A stretch of DNA of 64,000 bases from Anaerolineae bacterium. Its GTDB lineage: Bacteria; Chloroflexota; Anaerolineae; 4572-78; J111. The DNA is taken from assembly GCA_023151115.1 (NCBI GenBank), contig JAKLJP010000034.1:1-64000 (forward strand), given 5' to 3'. Both the position numbers and the translations under genes were made by a program. The notes below the pieces were generated by a model. It was not told the DNA's origin. It saw nothing but the letters and a program-made list of their open reading frames with translations, and searched no databases. Shown piece after piece: positions 58,213 to 64,000 of the stretch (its first letter is position 1; each line of letters starts with the position of its first letter).

Positions 58213-58712
58213 AACAAGATCAGCCGGAGCAGGAGTCCTTCCTCGGACTCCGCCTGCTGGCTATTTGCCTATTGGCGCTCAGCCTCATTGTTCTATACTA
58301 TGCCTTTCAGATTCGGCAGGGCGCCGGTTACAGCGTCGTTGGCACCCTCTTCTTCCCGCTGGTGGTGGTGATTGGGTTGGTGGTGTTCAGTCTTTTGCTC
58401 TTACTGCGCACCACCCCTCTTTTCCCCGACCATGAGCTTGGCCAGCGGGCCGCCGCCGAAGCGGCAACGACGCACTGGGCAACGGTTGGCTTGATCGGAT
58501 TGGCCCTGCTCCTCTACGCTTTTACGCTCAACCTGCTCGGCTACGTTATCGCTACGGCGCTGTTTTTCCCCGGCGTGGCCCGAATTTTGGACAGCCGGCA
58601 GCCCCTGCGCGATTTTATCATTGGGCTGGTGCTGAGCGTCGTCATTTACATCAGCTTTACCCGCTTTCTCGGCGTACGGCTGCCGGCCGGCCTCCTGGCC
58701 GGTATCTTGTAG
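58209..58712 (+). CDS. tctB: Tripartite tricarboxylate transporter small membrane protein TctB
   Basis: The 167-residue protein has about four helices (LAICLLALSLIVLYYAF, FFPLVVVIGLVVFSLLLLL, ATVGLIGLALLLYAFTLN, FIIGLVLSVVIYISFT), as in TctB. Its start overlaps the tctC stop as ATGA. It forms the membrane part with TctA. TctB proteins are poorly conserved and recognised here by position and topology. Confidence 0.85.
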   Translation: MKQDQPEQESFLGLRLLAICLLALSLIVLYYAFQIRQGAGYSVVGTLFFPLVVVIGLVVFSLLLLLRTTPLFPDHELGQRAAAEAATTHWATVGLIGLALLLYAFTLNLLGYVIATALFFPGVARILDSRQPLRDFIIGLVLSVVIYISFTRFLGVRLPAGLLAGIL

Positions 58713-58731
58713 AAAGTGAGCCTAACCGGAT

Positions 58732-60270
58732 ATGGACGTTTTGGGTAATTTACTTAGCGGCTTTGCGACAGCGCTCACACCCTGGTATCTGCTGTTAGCC
58801 TTGATTGGGGTCACATTGGGTACGCTGGTGGGCGTGCTGCCGGGGATTGGCCCGGCGCTCACGGTGGCCCTCTTGCTGCCCTTAACTTATAATTTTGATC
58901 CAACCGGGGCGCTTATCATGTTTGCCGGTATTTACTATGGCGGCATGTATGGCGGCTCGACCACCTCCATCCTGCTCAACACGCCGGGCGAGTCAGCCTC
59001 GGTGGCCACCACCCTGGAAGGGTTTCAGATGGCTAAGGCCGGGCGCGGCGGCGCAGCCTTAGCCACAGCGGCGATTGGTTCGTTTGTGGCCGGAACCATT
59101 TCCACCCTGGCCCTGTCGTTTGTGGCCCCCATCATTGCCGACTTTGCCCTGCTTTTTCAACCGGCCGACTATTTTGCCCTGACCGTCTCGGCCTTTGTCT
59201 GCGTCACCTCGTTGATTGGCCGCTCGCTGCTGCGGGGTATGGTCAGCCTCTTCATCGGCCTGCTCATTGGGCTGATAGGGATTGACGTGCTTACCGGTCA
59301 GCCTCGTTTTACCTTTGGCCTGGCAGAACTTCTGGACGGCCTGGATATTGTCGTGGTGGCCGTAGGCTTGTTTGCCGTCGGCGAAGCCCTCTATGTGGCC
59401 GCACGGCTGCGCCACGACAAGGAAGAGATTATCCCGGTTAAGGGCGGCGTCTGGATGACCAGGGGTGAGTGGCGGCGTTCGTGGCTGCCCTGGCTGCGGG
59501 GCGCTATGATTGGTTTCCCCTTCGGTGCGTTGCCGGCCGGCGGGGCCGAGATTCCCACCTTTCTGAGCTACAGCCTGGAGAAGCGTCTATCGAAGCACAA
59601 GGCAGAGTGGGGACGCGGGGCGATTGAAGGGGTGGCCGGCCCGGAGGCCGCTAACAATGCCGCTTTCTCGGGGGTGCTGGTGCCCCTGCTCACCCTGGGT
59701 CTACCCACCTCAGCCACCGCCGCGATTCTGCTGGTAGCCTTTCAAATTTATAACCTCCAGCCCGGTCCTCTTCTTTTTCTGAACTCGCCAGAATTGGTTT
59801 GGGCTTTAATTGCCAGCCTTTATATTGGCAATGTGATGCTGCTCTTGCTGAATCTGCCGCTGATCCGCATCTGGGTCAAAATCCTGGCTATCCCGCGCTC
59901 GCTGCTCTATGCCGGGATTCTGGTCTTCGCCACGTTGGGCGTCTACAGCTCAGCTAACAGTGTGGTGGATGTACTGTTGATGTATGCCATCGGTGTGCTT
60001 GGCTTTTTCATGCGGCGCTATGATTTCCCGGTTGGGCCGACAGTCTTGGGAGTCATCTTGATGCCGCTGGCCGAAGCGCAGTTCCGGCGTGCCCTGTTAA
60101 TTAGCCAGGGCAGTCTTTCGGTTTTTTTTACCCGCCCCCTCTCCCTGACCATCTTCATCATAACCGCCTTAGCCCTCATCCTGCCCTATCTGCCGGCCTT
60201 GCTGTCGAAGCTACGCGGCGAGCCAGCGCCGATGGGCCGGTTGGTCTTTGGGGAGGGCAGTGAGGATTAA
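58732..60270 (+). CDS. tctA: Tripartite tricarboxylate transporter large membrane protein TctA
   Basis: The 512-residue permease has about eleven or twelve helices and the TctA signatures [39 protein letters not shown] and [20 protein letters not shown]. It carries the substrate into the cell with a cation gradient. It begins 19 nt after tctB. It ends the tctCBA operon; no energy-coupling ATPase is needed. Confidence 0.95.
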   Translation: MDVLGNLLSGFATALTPWYLLLALIGVTLGTLVGVLPGIGPALTVALLLPLTYNFDPTGALIMFAGIYYGGMYGGSTTSILLNTPGESASVATTLEGFQMAKAGRGGAALATAAIGSFVAGTISTLALSFVAPIIADFALLFQPADYFALTVSAFVCVTSLIGRSLLRGMVSLFIGLLIGLIGIDVLTGQPRFTFGLAELLDGLDIVVVAVGLFAVGEALYVAARLRHDKEEIIPVKGGVWMTRGEWRRSWLPWLRGAMIGFPFGALPAGGAEIPTFLSYSLEKRLSKHKAEWGRGAIEGVAGPEAANNAAFSGVLVPLLTLGLPTSATAAILLVAFQIYNLQPGPLLFLNSPELVWALIASLYIGNVMLLLLNLPLIRIWVKILAIPRSLLYAGILVFATLGVYSSANSVVDVLLMYAIGVLGFFMRRYDFPVGPTVLGVILMPLAEAQFRRALLISQGSLSVFFTRPLSLTIFIITALALILPYLPALLSKLRGEPAPMGRLVFGEGSED

Positions 60271-60356
60271 TCGGTGAGATAGCTAACAGGGTTTGTTCTG
60301 ACCTGCTAACCGTTATATAATAACCGTCATCTCTTGCTTCAAAGGAATAGTCAAAG

Positions 60357-61790
60357 GTGGCGGTTATTTTTTGCCTCAAACTCATAGGCGAGTGGTTAAC
60401 CCGGCGCTGGTTTGGTCTGCTTTTGCTCGGTGGATTAATTTTTCTGGCCGGCTGTTATGCGCCGGTTCAACCTGTCGCCCCTACTCCCTTGGCCTCCCCT
60501 TTGCCCAGCGAAACCTACGGCCCCAAAGTGATCCCTTTTTTTACCACCGAATCCGACCCGGCCCAAATTGCCATCTTAAAAACCCTGGTAACCGATTATC
60601 AACGCCTTCACCCTGATGTTGAGATTGATATTGTCCTGGCTTCGCCCGCCTCCCGCGGCCGGCGGCTGCTCACCGCGCTGGCCTCCGGGGCCGATCTGGG
60701 TATCTTTGAAATTGAACCCACCCTGATGACCGAATGGGCCGAAGCCAATTACTTGTTACCTTTAGACGATGTCGTCAAGGCGATTGGTCCCGACGATTAT
60801 GTGGCCGGCAGTCTCTTTACCCATCGCGGCCAGGTCTATGCGCTCCCTTACGCCATCAGTGTTTATGGGCTGTGGGTGCGTACCGATCTGCTGGCCGAAG
60901 CCGGACTGCCTCTGCCCACCACCTATGAACAGGTGCTGGAGGCGGCCCAAACTTTGACTCAAGGCGAGCTTTACGGGATTGCCTTACCCGCCGGTCAAAA
61001 CATTGCCACTGTCAACTATTTTTCCACCTTCCTCTGGCAGAATGGGGGCGACTATTTTACCTGCGAGGGCCAGGTGGCCTTTGGTCAACCCGAAGCCCTG
61101 ACCGCCGTCAAAAAGTGGGCTGCCCTGGCTCGTTATGCGCCGCCGGGCTTTACCACCTGGGGTTATAGTGAACAGATTGAGGCTTTTCTGCGGGGACGAG
61201 TCGCCATGTCTATGTACGCCGGGCGCCTGGGGACCAACATCGCCGACAAAGCGCCGGAATTAGAAGACCGAGTGACCGTAGTTTTTCCGGCCTGGGGGCC
61301 GGAGAAGGTGACGTTGGGGGTGTGGAGCCGCCTGGCGATAGCCGCCGGTACTCGCCACCGGGCCGAAGCCAAAGCCTTTTTGCAATGGCTGCTCAGCGGC
61401 GATCGCCTGCTGCGCTATAACCTGACTGTGCCCGGCCATATGATACCCCCGCTAAAATCGGTCCAGGCCATGACCGTAGCCCATGATTCCCCTTATGTTA
61501 CTCGCCATGCCGACTGGTTGCGCTCGTTCAACGAATGGGCCGCCTACACCAATCACCCGGCTATGAATATGGGCTCCATTCGCCAGGGGCGCTTTGTGCG
61601 TTCAGAAGTGGTGCCGCCCTGGGGCAGCGCTGTTTTTGGGACGCCAGGAATTGTAGATAAGATGCTCCAGCAAATTACCCCGAGTGGACGTGACCCCGAA
61701 GCCGCCTGGCAAGACGCCGTGATTGAGTTAGAAAAAATTGTGAGTCAATGGAAAGCCCAGCACCCTACCTGGCAGCCGCCTGAGTGCTAG
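60357..61790 (+). CDS. ABC-type extracellular solute-binding lipoprotein
   Basis: The 477-residue protein has a lipobox (GLIFLAGC) and the family-1 binding-protein fold (IPFFTTESDPAQIAILKTLV, then LPYAISVYGLWVRTDLLAEA with WQNGGDYF). It binds a sugar or oligosaccharide. GTG 60357 has AAAGGA upstream. No permease or ATPase gene is adjacent in the window, so it may serve a distant transporter. Its place behind tctA suggests joint control, not necessarily a joint function. Confidence 0.88.
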   Translation: MAVIFCLKLIGEWLTRRWFGLLLLGGLIFLAGCYAPVQPVAPTPLASPLPSETYGPKVIPFFTTESDPAQIAILKTLVTDYQRLHPDVEIDIVLASPASRGRRLLTALASGADLGIFEIEPTLMTEWAEANYLLPLDDVVKAIGPDDYVAGSLFTHRGQVYALPYAISVYGLWVRTDLLAEAGLPLPTTYEQVLEAAQTLTQGELYGIALPAGQNIATVNYFSTFLWQNGGDYFTCEGQVAFGQPEALTAVKKWAALARYAPPGFTTWGYSEQIEAFLRGRVAMSMYAGRLGTNIADKAPELEDRVTVVFPAWGPEKVTLGVWSRLAIAAGTRHRAEAKAFLQWLLSGDRLLRYNLTVPGHMIPPLKSVQAMTVAHDSPYVTRHADWLRSFNEWAAYTNHPAMNMGSIRQGRFVRSEVVPPWGSAVFGTPGIVDKMLQQITPSGRDPEAAWQDAVIELEKIVSQWKAQHPTWQPPEC

Positions 61791-61799
61791 AACGCAAGA

Positions 61800-61836
61800 G
61801 CAGTAGACAGTAGACAGTAGACGGTAGACAGGGAAC
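61800..61836. repeat. Heptad-word tract (AGACAGT)
   Basis: AGACAGT, AGACAGT, AGACGGT and AGACAGG follow at exactly 7-nt spacing right after the binding-protein gene; a second short group (GTAGACAGTAGATAGG) lies at about 61877-61893. Further CTACCTTGCTAC words lie near 61937. Confidence 0.8.
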
Positions 61837-61997
61837 TAGACGGCCCTGCTTAGGATGCTTTACTTAACGATACTGTGTAGACAGTAGATAGGGAATTACC
61901 CGCAGAGGTCTTTCCCCTGCGACTCCTGCGACTTTGCTACCTTGCTACATTTTCATTCCCTGGTGATGGATTCCAAGTTCGTGCCCCCCTTTTATTT

Positions 61998-62049
61998 TTG
62001 ACAATAATCCCTAATTGCTGTATTATCTTCCCATACTGTCTGTATACAA
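61998..62049 (+). promoter_or_regulatory. Promoter and TGTATACAA operator of the GntR gene
   Basis: TTGACA (61998-62003), 17 nt, TATTAT (62021-62026), then CTGTATACAAG (62040-62050) near the start of transcription. The arrangement repeats at 53932-53983. The palindrome overlapping the downstream promoter region suggests autorepression. Confidence 0.75.
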
Positions 62050-62085
62050 GTTAAATACCAGAATGAAGACAAAGTAGGTTTTCAT

Positions 62086-62790
62086 ATGGCGACAGCAATG
62101 GATAAGTTAGAAAAATACCTGCTCGCAATGGACAAGGTGGATGAAGCCGACTCACGTCTGCTGCGCCAGGTGGCCTACGACCGCTTGCAAGAAGCCATCC
62201 GGCATGCCGATTTGGAACCGGGCGACCCTCTTTCTGAAACCCGTATCTCCAAAGCATTAGGTATCAGCCGGACCCCCGTGCGCGAAGCCCTGCAACAACT
62301 GGCTCAGGAAGGGCTGGTCCAGATTATCCCTGGCCGGGCCATTACCGTTGCCTCCCCCTCCATCCAAGAAGTGCTGGAAGTGGTCCACGTGCGTGAATTG
62401 TTAGAGCCTGAATTAATCCGGCTGGCCGCCGAAGCCCTCCCCGTTGAAGCGCGGGAAATCCTGCAAAGCTGTATCCAGGAAATGGAGCGGGCGGCCCACG
62501 CCGGAGACCGGGCCGGCTGGTCCAAAGCCGACAGCATCTTTCACGAAACACTCAGTAATTTTTGCCCTAACCGTTTATTGGGCCAGCTTGTCTTTCAGGC
62601 CCGCAATCGCGTTCACTCGACCGCCATTGACGAACAAACCACCGATACCCGGATTGTCGAATGTACCGCCGAACACAAACAGGTGGTCGAGGCCATTATT
62701 AACCACGACCCCGAAACCGCCGAACGGCTGATGCGCGAACACATCCAGCAGCTCCGGCACAGCATGTTCAAACGCTTGGTTCGCTACTGA
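62086..62790 (+). CDS. GntR-family (FadR/FCD) transcriptional regulator
   Basis: The 234-residue regulator has a winged-helix domain (GDPLSETRISKALGISRTPV followed by REALQQLAQEGL) and an FCD ligand domain with acidic and His metal ligands (HVRELLEPELIRLAAEALP, DSIFHETLSNF, EHKQVVEAIINHDPETAERL). FCD proteins sense carboxylates such as lactate, glycolate or sugar acids. The gene is followed by an FAD-linked oxidase and shares an operator with the kinase gene at 54091. Confidence 0.92.
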   Translation: MATAMDKLEKYLLAMDKVDEADSRLLRQVAYDRLQEAIRHADLEPGDPLSETRISKALGISRTPVREALQQLAQEGLVQIIPGRAITVASPSIQEVLEVVHVRELLEPELIRLAAEALPVEAREILQSCIQEMERAAHAGDRAGWSKADSIFHETLSNFCPNRLLGQLVFQARNRVHSTAIDEQTTDTRIVECTAEHKQVVEAIINHDPETAERLMREHIQQLRHSMFKRLVRY

Positions 62791-62794
62791 TAAG

Positions 62795-62848
62795 TGAGGC
62801 GAAGAGGCGAGGACGGGATGACACGTTTCCTCACCTCTTCGCCTCATC
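62795..62848. repeat. 7/8-nt word hairpin (GAGGCGA / TCGCCTC)
   Basis: GTGAGGCG, AAGAGGCG and AGGACGG pair with CCTCACC, TCTTCGCC and TCATCG between the GntR and oxidase genes. Confidence 0.75.
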
Positions 62849-62865
62849 GTTTTAAGGATAGTTTA

Positions 62866-64000
62866 ATGTCGCGTGACCTTCAACTTGAGCTGATTTTTAA
62901 GGAACTGATTGACTTGGTGGGCGAGGCCCATGTTTCTACCCGCCAGAATGACAAGCTGATCTACTCGACCGACTGGTCGTGGATGATGCAAATGTGGCTG
63001 GATCGCGGCCACACCCACACCCTGCCCGATTTTATCGTCCATCCGGCCTCGCCCGAAGAAGTGGCCGGAGTGGTCAAGCTGGCCAACCAGCATCGCCTGC
63101 CTATTATTCCCTGGGGGGGTGGTTCCGGCACGCAAGGTGGGGCCGGCCCGGTTTTTGGCGGGATTATCCTCGATACCAAACGCATGAACCGGATCATCGA
63201 AATCAACGAAACCGCGATGACTGTCACCGCGGAAGCCGGGATCAATGGCACGCAGCTCGAATGGGCTTTAAACGAGCGTGGGCTGACCCTGCCCCACTAC
63301 CCGGCCTCGGCCAACTGTGCCACCCTGGGCGGCTACCTGGCCCCGCGCGGCTCCGGCACCATCTCAACCAAATACGGGAAAGCCGAAGATTTGGTGCTTT
63401 CGATGCAGGTGGTTCTGCCCACCGGCGAGATTATCCGCACCCCGGCTGTGCCCAACCACGCGTCCGGCCCTCAATTTATGGGTTTGTGGGTCGGTGCGGA
63501 AGGGACGCTGGGCATCATCACCGAGGCGACCATGCAGATTACCCCCCTGCCGGCAGCCCGGCTGCTGCGGGCGGTGTTGTTTGATGATTTGTCCAGGGCG
63601 CTCGAAGCGGGCCGCCGGATTATGACCCAACGGCTGGAGCCGATGGTTATCCGTCTGTACGATCCCAACTCGACCCGCAAGGTGGTCAAGCGGGTGCTGG
63701 GCCTAGACCTGGAAGGGGCCTATATGGTCCTCGGTTTTGACGGCTGGCCCGAAATCGCTGCCGCCCAGGAGCAGCGGGCTATGGATATTTGCCTGGAACT
63801 GGGAGCCAGAGACTTGGGCCGCGAGCCGGGCGAGGAGTGGTGGCATCACCGCTACGATTTTTACTATCCACCCTTGTCGCTGCACCTGCCGCAGATGTAC
63901 GGCACCACCGAAACCGTAACCACCTTTGATAAGATCGAGCCGTTGTACTACGCCAAGCGCGACCTGATTGAACAAAATTACGCCGCCTGGGAGGTGGATT
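62866..64000 (+). CDS. FAD-linked oxidase (GlcD / alkyl-DHAP synthase-like), cut by right edge
   Basis: The frame opens at ATG 62866 (AAGGATAGTTTA upstream) and remains open to the window end, 378 codons. The FAD-binding (PCMH) region is visible: LPIIPWGGGSGTQGGAG, ETAMTVTAEAGI, ASANCATLGGYLAPRGSGT and GAEGTLGIITEATMQI. The family oxidises 2-hydroxyacids (GlcD) or rearranges alkyl-DHAP; the PRGSG region resembles the latter. With a carboxylate-sensing GntR regulator and a tripartite transporter nearby, a hydroxy-acid oxidase is the better guess. Confidence 0.88.
   Translation, partial: MSRDLQLELIFKELIDLVGEAHVSTRQNDKLIYSTDWSWMMQMWLDRGHTHTLPDFIVHPASPEEVAGVVKLANQHRLPIIPWGGGSGTQGGAGPVFGGIILDTKRMNRIIEINETAMTVTAEAGINGTQLEWALNERGLTLPHYPASANCATLGGYLAPRGSGTISTKYGKAEDLVLSMQVVLPTGEIIRTPAVPNHASGPQFMGLWVGAEGTLGIITEATMQITPLPAARLLRAVLFDDLSRALEAGRRIMTQRLEPMVIRLYDPNSTRKVVKRVLGLDLEGAYMVLGFDGWPEIAAAQEQRAMDICLELGARDLGREPGEEWWHHRYDFYYPPLSLHLPQMYGTTETVTTFDKIEPLYYAKRDLIEQNYAAWEVD

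Noticed and set aside
1..64000. tRNA, rRNA or other structured RNA genes
   Set aside because: I found no stretch with tRNA or rRNA consensus blocks by reading; a covariance-model search would be needed to exclude small RNAs.

Overview
The window reads as a chromosome segment of a bacterium, most probably a member of the Chloroflexota (Anaerolineae-like). This is inference from gene content: an XRE-STAND-TPR regulator, many TPR, HEAT and TolB-type proteins, lipoproteins with Thr/Pro-rich linkers, HisKA_3 two-component genes, ClpS-ClpA, a thyX-type thymidylate synthase, a DUF1257/DUF2997 pair and an Hsp70-like protein. GC content is moderately high. I saw no rRNA, tRNA, CRISPR array, prophage or plasmid functions. 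Mobile DNA is limited to a transposase fragment at the left edge and a decayed transposase near 27.2-27.7 kb.

Layout. 0-5.3 kb: transposase end, 8-oxoguanine deaminase-like amidohydrolase, TPR membrane protein, HAD hydrolase, long TPR protein. 5.6-10.1 kb: ROK regulator, PIG-L deacetylase, UroD-like protein and a Gfo/Idh/MocA dehydrogenase, which look like a catabolic group. 10.1-16.7 kb: methyltransferase, bacterial PH-domain protein, large XRE-STAND-TPR regulator, two SnoaL-like proteins, MlrC-type M81 peptidase. 16.9-22.3 kb: a phosphate-uptake locus, pstS-pstC-pstA-pstB1-phoU, with a second pstB divergent to it. 22.3-31.4 kb: small hypothetical gene, Pth2, FixH/cytochrome c fusion, ECF sigma factor with anti-sigma-like partner, thyX, LysM/TolB-like protein, metallo-beta-lactamase-fold hydrolase, glycosyltransferase. 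31.7-37.2 kb: DUF3309 gene, ABC-2 exporter, small membrane protein, CsbD protein, aldose epimerase, degenerate receiver protein. 37.4-43.2 kb: broken HEAT gene, Hsp70-like protein, DUF1257 and DUF2997 proteins, FAD monooxygenase, PQ-loop-like protein, cytochrome c lipoprotein. 43.4-53.8 kb: clpS-clpA, inositol-monophosphatase-like gene, membrane protein, an 825-residue lipoprotein built from six repeats, sugar isomerase, second Gfo/Idh/MocA gene. 54.1-64 kb: histidine kinase and response regulator, tctC-tctB-tctA tripartite transporter, an ABC-type binding lipoprotein, a GntR/FCD regulator and an FAD-linked oxidase cut by the right edge. The last block looks like one carboxylate or sugar-acid uptake and oxidation region.

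The most unusual content lies between the genes. (1) A family of about 50-nt palindromes whose conserved outer end supplies an AGGAG ribosome-binding site; four copies sit immediately upstream of start codons. (2) At least fifteen hairpins or tracts built from different words that share a period of 7 (or 7+8) nt, mostly abutting stop codons. (3) Several paired dispersed repeats of 37-164 nt. Three regulatory observations stand out: a promoter and TTGTATACAA-type operator shared by the histidine-kinase gene and the GntR gene; two identically spaced GGGAACC/CGGTGTATAT promoters near the ECF sigma gene; and two PstB ATPases with complementary defects (Walker A and Q-loop in one, signature motif in the other), which suggests an asymmetric heterodimer. 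Two genes are broken by a single missing base in a 7-nt homopolymer, so base-calling error must be considered.
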